Below, piece after piece: positions 22,521-32,633 of a DNA stretch of 64,000 nucleotides. The DNA is taken from assembly GCA_022760355.1 (NCBI GenBank), contig JALEGB010000089.1, positions 42,543 to 106,542 of the forward strand. The letters run 5' to 3'. Each line of letters starts with the position of its first letter. Positions within the stretch are counted from its first letter, which is position 1. The notes beneath the pieces were generated by a model. That model saw nothing but the letters and a program-made list of their open reading frames with translations. It was not told where the DNA came from and did no database searches. The DNA comes from Neomegalonema sp. (GTDB taxonomy: Bacteria > Pseudomonadota > Alphaproteobacteria > Rhodobacterales > Rhodobacteraceae). Made by a program: the position numbers and the translations under genes.

Positions 22521-23331
22521 AGCGTCCTCGGCGCCGGCTGGGAGTTTGACAGCTGGCGCGGAGATGGTGTTGCGGACCGCCGATCCGGCGGAGAAGGCGG
22601 CCAGAAGCCGCGCGCTCGCCGCCGCGTGGTTTGCCGGCGCGTTGGAGATCGGCGAGCCGGCGTCGCCGCCATTGCAGCCCGCCCGTCCGGAGCGTCCGGA
22701 GCTGATCGATCCGCGTAAGATGCCGAAGCGGCGGCCTGGCTCGGCGAAGGGTCGGATTGCGATGCTGCATGCGATTGCGCATATCGAATTGAACGCGATT
22801 GATCTGCATTGGGACATCGTCGCGCGTTTTCGGCACATTCCCTTTCCGCGCGGCTTTTATGATGATTGGGTCAAGGCCGCGGACGAAGAGTCGAAACACT
22901 TCCAATTGTTGACCAGTCGGCTCAGCGCTTTTGGCGCATCCTACGGCGACCTGCCTGCGCATGCGGGCATGTGGCGCTCAGCAGAGGCGACTGTAGATGA
23001 CATTCTGGGTCGTCTAGCTGTAGTTCCGATGGTGCTCGAAGCCCGTGGCCTCGACGTAACGCCAAATATGATTCAACTATTTCGCGATGTTGCTGATCCC
23101 GATACGGCGGAAGCGCTAGAGACTATATATGCCGAAGAGGTCGGACATGTCGCATATGGTGCAAAATGGTTCCATTTTCTCTGTGGGAGACATGAGCGTG
23201 ATCCAAAAGAGACGTTCCACGACCTCGTGCGTCGGTATTTTGACGGGGCATTAAAACCGCCATTTAATGATGAGAAACGCGCGGAGGCCGGGCTTCCATT
23301 GGAATTTTATTGGCCATTAGTTGAGGACTAG
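22507..23331 (+). CDS. DUF455 family ferritin-like protein (start likely 22507)
   Basis: [68 protein letters not shown]. Confidence 0.88.
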   Translation: MPQSEASSAPAGSLTAGAEMVLRTADPAEKAARSRALAAAWFAGALEIGEPASPPLQPARPERPELIDPRKMPKRRPGSAKGRIAMLHAIAHIELNAIDLHWDIVARFRHIPFPRGFYDDWVKAADEESKHFQLLTSRLSAFGASYGDLPAHAGMWRSAEATVDDILGRLAVVPMVLEARGLDVTPNMIQLFRDVADPDTAEALETIYAEEVGHVAYGAKWFHFLCGRHERDPKETFHDLVRRYFDGALKPPFNDEKRAEAGLPLEFYWPLVED

Positions 23332-23554
23332 TCCAACTTCAGTGATCATATACTGGCGGATCCCGTTCAGTTCGTTTTCGGCCTCAAGTAAAATCGTCCT
23401 TGATTGGGCGTGTGGGAGCCGGTAGGACCCTGCGCGGGCGACCGCGGTCTGGGAAATGCATAGCCATCGCGTCGTGGGGGTGTTGTTTCGTGTCGGGCGT
23501 CGGTGAGCGTTTCGTTGCCCCGTACGTCTTCGCCTTGGCCGACTCTGGGGACGG

Positions 23555-24898
23555 ATGCCGTCTAAGATGATGTCTCGTGTGCGAGAATTCTTTGACCGAT
23601 ATTTTCCTGAGCGCGAGCTTTATGTGCGCAGTCAGGGAGCGGTCCGCTATGTCACGCTAACCACGCGTGCGCAGCTGTTTATTTTGTCCGCTGTGACCGG
23701 CGTCCTGGTGTGGGCGATCACCTTCACCGCGCTGTCCTTTATGTCCGATACCGTCATCGCCAGCCGCGATCAGGAGCTGGTGGAGGTCACCTCGGAGTAT
23801 AAGGATCGGATCAAACTGCTTGAAGGCCGCTATGCGCGCCTCGCAGCGGAGCTTTCGGATAGCGAACGGCGCTTGGATGAGGCGATCAAACGCTTGCGCG
23901 ACACCAGCACCGGCCGAACTGGATCGTCGGCTGTCGAGGATGTGTTGCAAGGCCGAATTGAAGCCAGCGCCCGCCGGTTGGCTGATGTGACCTCAGAACG
24001 GGATAAGGCCCAAAAAAGCCTCGAAGAAATGAAGCGCCGGAAGCTGGAAATCGAGCGACGGCTTACCGCCGTGCAGCGGACGGCGGACGAACGCCAAGCC
24101 GCGTTTGACGATTTCACCAGCACCTTTAAGGACGCGGTGTCCGAGCGCGATAAAGCGCGCGAAACGGTGCTGCGGCTTTCGAAAGAGGTCGAGACGCTGG
24201 CGAAGGACATGGAGGCCATTCGCGCCCACCAGAAGCGTATCCTTGAGCAGATTGAGGAAGCGACCCAAGCCAGCTTGGCGCATCTCGAAAAGATCCTAAA
24301 GAAAACCGGCGTCGACGTAGATCGTCTGCTCAAAAATATTGAACGGACATACAGCGGCAAAGGCGGCCCCTTCATTCCAATCGCTTACCGCGTGCCCGAC
24401 GCGGCGCGGGGCTTTCCGTTGGATGAGGCGGCTGTAGCGCGGATTCTTGACCGTTTGCAGCGGGCGAGCGCCGTGAAAATCGCTTTGGAGCGCCTGCCTC
24501 TGCGCCAGCCTGTGCGTAAGGCGCGCCGATCCTCCGGTTTTGGGCCGCGGAAACACCCGATCACAGGCCGCTGGGCGCTGCATGCCGGGCTTGACTTCGC
24601 CGCGCGAACAGGCACGCCTATCTATGCGCCAGTCTCCGGAACGGTCAGTTTTGCCGGATGGCAGGGCGGCTATGGTAGAGTACTTAAAATCAAGCACGCC
24701 TTCGGCTACACGACGGTATATGCTCACACCAGCGCGATCCTGGTGTCAAAAGGGCAAAGTGTGACGGCCGGGCAGCTAGTTGCGAAAATCGGGAGTACGG
24801 GCCGCAGCACCGGGCCGCATCTCCATTATGAAATTCGCCGAAACAACAAACCGCTCAACCCGTGGCGATTTATCAAGGCTGGACACGATGTTTTCTAA
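23555..24898 (+). CDS. M23 family metallopeptidase with coiled coil (actual start may be 23564-23570)
   Basis: TM, long coiled coil, LytM motif HAGLDFAARTGTPIYAPVSGTVSFAGWQGGYGRVLKIKH...VYAHTSAI...STGRSTGPHLHYEIRRNNKPLNP. Confidence 0.93.
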   Translation: MPSKMMSRVREFFDRYFPERELYVRSQGAVRYVTLTTRAQLFILSAVTGVLVWAITFTALSFMSDTVIASRDQELVEVTSEYKDRIKLLEGRYARLAAELSDSERRLDEAIKRLRDTSTGRTGSSAVEDVLQGRIEASARRLADVTSERDKAQKSLEEMKRRKLEIERRLTAVQRTADERQAAFDDFTSTFKDAVSERDKARETVLRLSKEVETLAKDMEAIRAHQKRILEQIEEATQASLAHLEKILKKTGVDVDRLLKNIERTYSGKGGPFIPIAYRVPDAARGFPLDEAAVARILDRLQRASAVKIALERLPLRQPVRKARRSSGFGPRKHPITGRWALHAGLDFAARTGTPIYAPVSGTVSFAGWQGGYGRVLKIKHAFGYTTVYAHTSAILVSKGQSVTAGQLVAKIGSTGRSTGPHLHYEIRRNNKPLNPWRFIKAGHDVF

Positions 24899-25424
24899 GA
24901 GCAAGATCAACGATCCGATCGACCCGTCGGCCCAGGAGTTTCCAGAGCCGCACGCAACGCATGCTTCGCACGCCGCGCCGCGGCATGAAAGCACTGGCGC
25001 AGCGCCTTCGATGGGCCGCCAGCCGAAACCTGCGCCGTCGATCATTTCGTCGGACCTGGTGATCAAGGGCAACCTCGAAACCACGGGCGACATGCAAATC
25101 GAAGGCACGATTGAAGGCGACATTCGCTCGCACCTGCTGACGATCGGTCAGAATGCGCTCGTTCGCGGCGAGATCGTCGCCGACGACGTCGTCGTGAACG
25201 GTCGCGTGGTTGGCCGTCTGCGCGCCCAGAAAATTCGCCTGTCCTCGACGGCCCGCGTTGAAGGCGACATTCTGCACAAGAACATTGCGATCGAATCCGG
25301 CGCGCAGTTCGAGGGCTCCGTACAGCGGTCGGAAGATCCGATCAGCCAGACGGGCTCGCAGCCGCGTAAGATCGCCGCTCCTGGCGCTGCGACCATGAGC
25401 GTCGGCTCGGGCGAGAACAGCTAA
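24888..25424 (+). CDS. Bactofilin (polymer-forming cytoskeletal protein)
   Basis: SIISSDLVIKGNLETTGDMQIEGTIEGDIRSHLLTIGQNALVRGEIVADDVVVNGRVVGRLRAQKIRLSSTARVEGDI; start ATG overlaps end of M23 gene. Confidence 0.93.
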   Translation: MFSKSKINDPIDPSAQEFPEPHATHASHAAPRHESTGAAPSMGRQPKPAPSIISSDLVIKGNLETTGDMQIEGTIEGDIRSHLLTIGQNALVRGEIVADDVVVNGRVVGRLRAQKIRLSSTARVEGDILHKNIAIESGAQFEGSVQRSEDPISQTGSQPRKIAAPGAATMSVGSGENS

Positions 25425-25452
25425 TCGCTGGACGTCCGCGGTCTGAGATTGA

Positions 25453-25484
25453 GCGTCGCCTTCACCGAAGGCGGCGCTTTTTTT
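25453..25484 (+). terminator. Rho-independent terminator 3' of bactofilin gene
   Basis: GCGTCGCCTTC acc GAAGGCGGCGC followed by TTTTTTT. Confidence 0.88.
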
Positions 25485-25619
25485 CAGGCGTGACACAACC
25501 CTGGAACGTCACATCCAGCGGATCGGCTTGAGAGATCTTGCATGGGCGTGGGGGAGACAGTCGCGGCGTGGTTCGACATGTTAACGCCCGATCTGGATGG
25601 CGTTTATAGTACTGGCGGC

Positions 25620-26732
25620 CTAATTGGCCGCGTCGTCACTCTTGACCTTCTGCGCAAGGGCCGCAGCCATGAAGGGATCGAGCGCGCCATCCAGCACGCC
25701 GCCCGTATCCGAGGTCTCCACGCTCGTGCGCAAGTCCTTGACCATCTGGTAGGGCTGAAGGACGTAGGAGCGGATCTGATGGCCCCAGCCGATCTCCGTC
25801 TTCGCGTCATGCTCCGCCTGGGTCGCCTCCTCCCGCTTCTTCAGCTCTAAGTCATAGAGACGCGCCCGCAAGGCCTTCATCGCAATGTCGCGGTTCTGAT
25901 GCTGAGACTTTTCAGATGAGGTCACGACAATCCCGGTTGGGATATGCGTGATTCGGACAGCGGAGTCCGTAGTGTTGACGTGCTGTCCCCCGGCGCCGGA
26001 CGAGCGATAGGTGTCGATCCTGATATCCTTGTCCTGAATATCGATCTCGATATTGTCGTCGATAACCGGATACGCCCAGACGGAGCTGAAGGAAGTGTGC
26101 CGTCGGGCTTGGCTGTCATAGGGCGAGATCCGAACGAGACGATGAACGCCGCTCTCGGTCTTCAGCCAGCCATAAGCATTGTCGCCGCGGATTTGATAGG
26201 TCGCTGATTTCAAGCCCGCCTCTTCGCCGGGCGTCTCGCTCATCAGCTCCACCTTGTAGCCGCGTTTTTCCGCCCAGCGCACATACATACGGGCCAGCAT
26301 CGATGCCCAATCGCAAGACTCAGTGCCGCCGGCGCCGGAGTGGATTTCAAGAAAAGCGTCATTGCCGTCCGCTTCGCCGGAGAGCAGCGCTTCAATTTCG
26401 GCGGTCGCGGCAAGCTTGCGCAGATCGACAAGCGCGGCCTCAGCCTCGGCCACGACTTCGGCGTCATCCTCCGCCTCACCCATTTCGATCAGCTCGACAT
26501 TGTCCCGCAGGCCGTTTTCCAAGCGTCGATAGCTGTCGATGGCGTCAGCGAGCTTTTGGCGGTCGCGCATCACGGATTGAGCTTTGGCTGGATCGTTCCA
26601 AAGATCCGGATCTTCCGAGCGTGCGTTGAGCTCTTCGAGGCGCAGTTCCGCATCGTCCCAACCGATACGCGCTCGCAGCAGGGTCAGGGACTTTTCTATC
26701 TCTTCGGCGATCGACGCCGTCTCCGCGCGCAT
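25620..26732 (-). CDS. prfB: Peptide chain release factor 2
   Basis: [47 protein letters not shown]...; [26 protein letters not shown] with GGQ motif. Confidence 0.97.
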   Translation of the reverse strand: MRAETASIAEEIEKSLTLLRARIGWDDAELRLEELNARSEDPDLWNDPAKAQSVMRDRQKLADAIDSYRRLENGLRDNVELIEMGEAEDDAEVVAEAEAALVDLRKLAATAEIEALLSGEADGNDAFLEIHSGAGGTESCDWASMLARMYVRWAEKRGYKVELMSETPGEEAGLKSATYQIRGDNAYGWLKTESGVHRLVRISPYDSQARRHTSFSSVWAYPVIDDNIEIDIQDKDIRIDTYRSSGAGGQHVNTTDSAVRITHIPTGIVVTSSEKSQHQNRDIAMKALRARLYDLELKKREEATQAEHDAKTEIGWGHQIRSYVLQPYQMVKDLRTSVETSDTGGVLDGALDPFMAAALAQKVKSDDAAN

Positions 26733-26844
26733 CGGACGCGTGCTCCTCTCTCCAACAAAGCCAAACGCGGCGCGCCGCGGACCCAAAGGATGGCTCTGCG
26801 GCGCGCTGCGTTCAAGCGGCATGGTTTAAGCTGGTTATGATTGG

Positions 26845-29628
26845 TCAGTAAAGGCCGCCGCTGGAGCCGTCATCAATGCTGAGATCGGTGGGCGGCTTAG
26901 GTTTATCAGGTTCGCCGCCTGGCTTGGCCCCGTCAGCGCCCGGCGTGGTTGGAGCATCAGCGCCAACTGGGGTTGGGATCGTCGCGTCGGGGTCGACAGC
27001 GCCATCGGTTGGCGTGGTGCGTATTTTGCCTTTTCCAAGCGTGCCGGCGATGCCGCCTTTGGGACAGGTTCCAACATAGGGCGCCTCGGAGGCGCGGAAC
27101 GCTTCCCAGATATATTGCGACCCTTTGTAACCATCAGGAACGACGCAACCGGTCTCGCGGTCGATTTTGACCATGGCTGCGCCGCTCGGCTTGCGGAACT
27201 CGCCGCCATCCGCGCCAACCCGGCCAATCTTCGCCGCGCCCTTCATGAACTCAACGAACACCGGCGCGCAAAGCTTGCCGCCGGACATGTTCTTGCCCAT
27301 TGGCTTTGGTTTGTCGAAGCCAATGAAGCAGCCCATCACAAGGTCAGGCGTAAAGCCGATGAACCAAGCGTCGAGGCCGTCATTGGTGGTGCCGGTCTTG
27401 CCCGCTACGGCAAACGGCAGGGCTTTGCCGATTTTTGATGCGGTGCCGCGAACGGTGACGCCTTCCATCATGGACACGACCTGGAAGGCGGTGATTGGGT
27501 CCATCACCTGTTCGCCCTCATCGGGAACGTAGGGCTCTTGTTTCCCGTCCCATTTCGCCGCCTTACAGCCGAGGCAAATTCGGTCGTCGTGGCGGAATAT
27601 GGTGACGCCAAACCGGTCCTGAATACGATCAATCAGCGTTGGTTCAATCCGCTTGCCGCCATTGACGAACATTGCGTAGGAAGCGGTCATCTTAAGCAGC
27701 GTCGTTTCGCCCGCGCCAAGCGCGTAGGAGAAAAGCGGCGGCATGTTGTCATAAACGCCGAACCGGACTGCGTATTTTGCGATTGTCTCCAGCCCGACAT
27801 CCTGCGCGATCCGAACGGTCATCAAGTTATGCGACTTTTCGATCCCCCACCGGAAGGGAACCGGGCCGTAGAAGCGGCCGGAATAGTTGCGCGGCTTCCA
27901 GAATTTGCCGTCGCCTTGCGGGATGGCGAGCGGGGCGTCGAGAACGATGCTGTTGGGGAAATAGGCGCGTAGCCCCTTTCGTGGACCGCTCGGCTCGATA
28001 TGTTCCAGCGCCGCGGCGTATACGAAAGGCTTGAAGGCTGAGCCTGGCTGCCGCTCCGCCTGGGTCGCGCGGTTAAATTCGCTCGCTTCGAAGGAAAAGC
28101 CGCCCTGCATCGCCAGCACCCGGCCGGTATGCGGATCCATTGCGACGATGGCGCCGTTCACCTCAGGGATTTGGCGCATGGACCATCCGCCGGTTTTCAC
28201 ACCGTCGCTGTTGACCGCCGGGGCGACATAGATCACATCGCCTGGTTTCCAGACGTCGCTCGGCTTTTTCGGCGCTGGGCCAAGCGTCGCGTCGCCCTTT
28301 TCGTCGACGCTCAGCCGTGGCGCGGCCCAATCTTTCACGTCTTTAAACGGCAGCAGGATTTTCTTGCCGTCCGTCACGCCTTCGATGCCGATCTCAGCGC
28401 CCTTCGCGGTTACGGCAAGGACAACGGCGGGGCGCCACGGCGTTACGTCGCGGGGAATTTTGATTTTCGCCAGCGCCGCGCGCCACGCTTTTTCATCGGT
28501 CGGCCTAAGCTTCTCACCGAATTCGAGCTTGGCGATGGGGCCGTTATAACCGCGCTCCCGCGTGTATTCCCAAAGCCGCTGTTGCAGGACACGGCGGGCG
28601 AGGTCTTGCAGTTTCGGATGGACGGTGGAGCGGATCGAAAGACCGCCGCCATAGACGATGTCTTCGCCATCGGCCTCATCCGTCGTGAACTTCTTGATGA
28701 GAAAGCGGCGGATCTCTTCGGAGAAGTAGCTGAGATCCGGGCGCCTTTTCTCGTCGCTGCCGGCCGTATCTTTAGGCGCGTCAAACAGGGTGATCAGTTT
28801 TGTGGCGATGGCGTCGTCATACTGGGCCTTGGAGATGTAGCCGTTTTCGAACATCTCCTTGAGCACATAGTCGCGCCGGATCGTCGCCCGACGCTTTTGC
28901 TTCACCGGATGATAGTCGCTCGGGGCTTTGGGCAGCGCGGCGATGTAGGCGGCTTCGGCGGGGGTCAGCTCCTCGAGCTTCTTGCCGAAATAGCGCTTAG
29001 CGGCCGAGCCGACGCCGTAGGAATGCAGGCCGAAGAAAATCTCGTTGAGATAAAGCTCAGCGATTTTACATTTCGCCTTAAGCTTCGCTTCGGAAATCAC
29101 CTTCAGCTGTCCGCGCGCGCACAGGACGAGCCCTTCATCTTCGGATTGGGACGCCAGGGCGGTTTCAAGCCGAAAAGCGAGCGTCGCCTCCTTGATTTTC
29201 CGCGAGATCGCTCGGACGCCGGAGAATTTAAAGTTCTTCACCACCTGCTGCGTCAGCGTTGAAGCGCCGCGAAGCCGGCGGCGACGCATAAAGCGCTGAA
29301 CGTTGTCCACCATCGCCTTGGCGAAGGCGAGGCCGTCGACGCCATCATGGATGAAGAAGTTTTTGTCCTCGGCGCTGACAAACGCGTAGAGCACCAAGTC
29401 TGGGATTTCATCGGCCGGCGTAAAGACCCGACGCTCACGTGCGAACTCGGCCAAGACGGCGCCATCGGAGGAGTGCACCCTGCTCAGCGTGGCGTGTTTG
29501 TATTTCGCCAGTTCGGCGGCGCTGGGCAAATCTCGTGAGTGCCACCAGAAAATGGTCGCGACGGCCGCCAAGCCGAAGAAAAAACTGTGGACGCAAAATG
29601 CGAAAAACGCGCTGAGATACCGCATCAC
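26845..29628 (-). CDS. mrcA: Penicillin-binding protein 1A
   Basis: Transglycosylase (EDKNFFIHDGVDGLAF, RGASTLTQQVVKN), transpeptidase (QPGSAFKPFVY, SHN, AGKTGTTND). Confidence 0.96.
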   Translation of the reverse strand: MMRYLSAFFAFCVHSFFFGLAAVATIFWWHSRDLPSAAELAKYKHATLSRVHSSDGAVLAEFARERRVFTPADEIPDLVLYAFVSAEDKNFFIHDGVDGLAFAKAMVDNVQRFMRRRRLRGASTLTQQVVKNFKFSGVRAISRKIKEATLAFRLETALASQSEDEGLVLCARGQLKVISEAKLKAKCKIAELYLNEIFFGLHSYGVGSAAKRYFGKKLEELTPAEAAYIAALPKAPSDYHPVKQKRRATIRRDYVLKEMFENGYISKAQYDDAIATKLITLFDAPKDTAGSDEKRRPDLSYFSEEIRRFLIKKFTTDEADGEDIVYGGGLSIRSTVHPKLQDLARRVLQQRLWEYTRERGYNGPIAKLEFGEKLRPTDEKAWRAALAKIKIPRDVTPWRPAVVLAVTAKGAEIGIEGVTDGKKILLPFKDVKDWAAPRLSVDEKGDATLGPAPKKPSDVWKPGDVIYVAPAVNSDGVKTGGWSMRQIPEVNGAIVAMDPHTGRVLAMQGGFSFEASEFNRATQAERQPGSAFKPFVYAAALEHIEPSGPRKGLRAYFPNSIVLDAPLAIPQGDGKFWKPRNYSGRFYGPVPFRWGIEKSHNLMTVRIAQDVGLETIAKYAVRFGVYDNMPPLFSYALGAGETTLLKMTASYAMFVNGGKRIEPTLIDRIQDRFGVTIFRHDDRICLGCKAAKWDGKQEPYVPDEGEQVMDPITAFQVVSMMEGVTVRGTASKIGKALPFAVAGKTGTTNDGLDAWFIGFTPDLVMGCFIGFDKPKPMGKNMSGGKLCAPVFVEFMKGAAKIGRVGADGGEFRKPSGAAMVKIDRETGCVVPDGYKGSQYIWEAFRASEAPYVGTCPKGGIAGTLGKGKIRTTPTDGAVDPDATIPTPVGADAPTTPGADGAKPGGEPDKPKPPTDLSIDDGSSGGLY

Positions 29629-29844
29629 CGCTCACCTTCCGGTATTTGGGCGCTATCGTCCGCGGCTCCGCTTCGTGTGGCGGTTGGCCCCGCGTTGGGC
29701 CGGCTGTCCCGGCGTTCGCCCATTTCCATTTGTGGCAGCCTTAGCGCGCTCCGGCGCGTCAGTCCAAGTTTGCGCGCGCTCATATTTACGTTGGCGCCGC
29801 TTTTTTTCGCCTGCGCGGCGAGATTGGCGCCGCGCAGAGTTGTT

Positions 29845-31626
29845 TTAGCGCGAGGCGACGCGACTGCGGCCCCGATAATCCTGCGCGATCCAGCGCTGGA
29901 CGGCGCGGGTGATGGCGTCGACGGCGTCGCCCCGCCATGCTTTTGTGCCGAAGCGACGGCGGTCGCGATGATTGGTCATGAAGCCCAGCTCGATTAGAAC
30001 CGACGGCGTGTCGAAGTTCTTGAGCACCTTGAAGCCGGCATGGCGGTGGGGGCGCTTGTGAATCAGATTCAAGCCGCTGGCGCGGAACTCCTCGATGAAC
30101 AGCTGCGCCATGATCTGTGACCGGCGGTCAACTTGTCGGCTGATCGACGAGGCGAGCAGTGTCGAGGTCGCCGGCGACAGGCGCGTTTCACTCCGCGTAT
30201 TACGCGCCGTTTCTTTGCTGATCGATTTCCGGGCTTTTTCGCGCAAGGTGTAGATTGACGCGCCCGACACGCCCGGGTGGCCCGGTAGCGAATCGGCGTG
30301 CAGCGAGATGAACAGCTTCGCCTTTAGCTTGGCGGCCATTGCGGCGCGTGCGTCGAGAGGAATGAACCGGTCGGTGGTGCGGGTTAGATACACATGGACC
30401 CGTCCGGGGCGGTGGAGCCGACGCCGAAGATCCTGCGCGACGCGCAGAACGATGTGTTTTTCGAACAGACGACCGAAGCGTGCGCCGCTGTCGTGGCCGC
30501 CATGTCCTGGGTCAATGACGATAATCAAGGGCGGCGCGGTAGGCCGACGGCGCGGGCTTGGCGCGGGGCGCGGCGCAGTGCGCGGCGCCAGCGTCAAACG
30601 GGTCGCCGGACGGTAAGGCGCGGGCGGCTTGGCGGGGATGGACCGGGTCGAAATGGTTTCTGGATCATACAGAACCACCTCATCGTTGCGTCGCCGGGTC
30701 TGGTTGGTTTTGACGCCACTGGCGCGGCGCCGCTTTGCTGGAACCCACTCGCGCACATTGGCGGTTTCGAGTTTGCTGTCGTATTTCGGCGGAGCCTTGG
30801 GCGCCTTCGAGGCTCTAGCGACGCGGGGCGGCGCCGCGACAGGCTTCGGCGCCGGGACTGGCGCTGTTTTTCCCGCCGCCGCGACGCGGAAGATAATTTC
30901 AAGGCGAGCGGCGCCGTCAGCGAGGCTTGCGTCGATCTTTGAGCTGGCGATGGTCGCCTCGCCCGTCAAATCGATTGCGACGCGCGAACGACCCGGCTCA
31001 AACAACGCAAAGCGGAGACCCGTGATCGCTGGCGACGGCGCGTCGACGCGCGGCTTGCCGGACCAGCGCACTTCGGAGAGGTCGACCACCAGCTTATGTG
31101 GCTGGTCGCCATCGGGCCGCAGGGTGAACGCCTGATAATCGACGGCCTGGCTCAGCTCGACGCGAAGCTGGTACGTGCCGTCTTTGCGGGGAATAACAAC
31201 CGGCGCTTCGGCTGTGGTGACGCCGAACGGCCGCTGCAGCGGACGCAGCGGCTCCCCCACCGCGTCGCTGCCAGCGATGGTCAATAGCGCGAGCAAAGTC
31301 AGACGGCGTCCAGCAAGCGCCGTGAAGTCTGCGGCGCGGCGCAGATCTTCGCGCGTCAGATTAGGGCGCCATGCCGTCATCTCACGTAATCGCGCCGGCG
31401 TTGGCGTGCTCAGCTTCGACGCCGAGCTGGCGCATTGAGACCATACAGCGCGCACGCCGTCCGCGCCCTTGTGCAAAGCGGCGGTTAGGCGCGCCAGTGG
31501 GCGATGTTCTATTGCGTGGGCCGCATCCGTGGTGGTGCGTGTCCGGTTTTTCTGGCCGTTGATCGAGCGCGCTACTGCGCGCCGACGTTCGTCAGACGAA
31601 CGCGCCGCCTTCCCGAAAGCGTCCAT
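29845..31626 (-). CDS. N-acetylmuramoyl-L-alanine amidase with AMIN domain (start may be ~31380)
   Basis: VIDPGHGGHDSGARFGRLFEKHIVLRVAQDLRRRL, FISLHADS, SVLIELGFMTN; AMIN-like N-terminus. Confidence 0.93.
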   Translation of the reverse strand: MDAFGKAARSSDERRRAVARSINGQKNRTRTTTDAAHAIEHRPLARLTAALHKGADGVRAVWSQCASSASKLSTPTPARLREMTAWRPNLTREDLRRAADFTALAGRRLTLLALLTIAGSDAVGEPLRPLQRPFGVTTAEAPVVIPRKDGTYQLRVELSQAVDYQAFTLRPDGDQPHKLVVDLSEVRWSGKPRVDAPSPAITGLRFALFEPGRSRVAIDLTGEATIASSKIDASLADGAARLEIIFRVAAAGKTAPVPAPKPVAAPPRVARASKAPKAPPKYDSKLETANVREWVPAKRRRASGVKTNQTRRRNDEVVLYDPETISTRSIPAKPPAPYRPATRLTLAPRTAPRPAPSPRRRPTAPPLIIVIDPGHGGHDSGARFGRLFEKHIVLRVAQDLRRRLHRPGRVHVYLTRTTDRFIPLDARAAMAAKLKAKLFISLHADSLPGHPGVSGASIYTLREKARKSISKETARNTRSETRLSPATSTLLASSISRQVDRRSQIMAQLFIEEFRASGLNLIHKRPHRHAGFKVLKNFDTPSVLIELGFMTNHRDRRRFGTKAWRGDAVDAITRAVQRWIAQDYRGRSRVASR

Positions 31627-32633
31627 GGCTCACCTCATTCCCGCGTTGCATTTGCGAATTGGCCATGAGGATTGCCGGAAAGTTTTTAGAGATTGTTGAG
31701 GCTGACAAAAAATAAAGATGGTCGGCGGCGTTTTCGCTCGCTAAGATTCCGTTGCGGCGTGGGCGCAGTTCACAAACCCTTAATGAGGGTTCCGCATGAT
31801 CGCTTTGTCTGGCGAATCGGTATTGTGACGAAGCGCGCGGGCCAAATGTCGCCGCATCTGCGTGTTGAGGGTTTTTTAAACCCTCTTCTTCGCGTCGGTG
31901 CGTACCGCTTTTTTGGCGCTGTCGTCGATACAGCGCCGGGGCGGATTGGATGGGTTTAGCGGCGTGTGGGGCGGTGATGACACGGTGTTGTCGGCGCTGG
32001 CGCCGCGAAGTTGAATGCGATGCGCGCTTAGCAGCTGTAGATTTGGCTGCCGCGCGGTTTGTGTGATCGGCGCGACGTCGCCGGCGTAGGGAATTGTAAC
32101 GACTGCACGGTTGGTAAGAGCCGCGTGCAAATGAAACGATGAAACACACGCGCGGCGATGTTCGTCGCGCGAATTTTAGGGCGCTGCTGGCGGCGGACGA
32201 ATGAACAGGTCCGTCAAGCGGCGCGTGATGTAATTGGACGGCGTCGGCGCTTTCGTCGACCGGGATCGCCTCGCAAGACGCGGCGAACCGGCGAAAAGCG
32301 CGGCTGGCGCTGGCCCAAAGCCGCCGCCCTGAGGCGGCCCGCGCCACGCGGCGCGCTGAGAGTGAGTGGATCGGCGCAGCAATGCTGGGTCGACCCTACA
32401 ATTGGCGTACGCGCGAACGCGGCCGAGCACTCGGGCGGTTTCGGATCAGTGATGACGCAAGGCGCAACAGCATTGAAACCACGCCGGGAGCCCGACTGCT
32501 CCTCCGGCGTCGTTCGCGTGCGCGTGTTCAGCCGCGCGTCTATTTTCGAAAGGCGGGCTGCGACCGCAGCTGGAGCCGCCGATAGCCTCGTGCGCTCCGC
32601 AAGCCGCAGGTCTCGGTCCGATGCAAGGACCTC

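Noticed and set aside
28129-29262. 377-aa plus-strand ORF inside PBP1A gene
   Set aside because: Antisense to a clear PBP1A; composition is a frame shadow.
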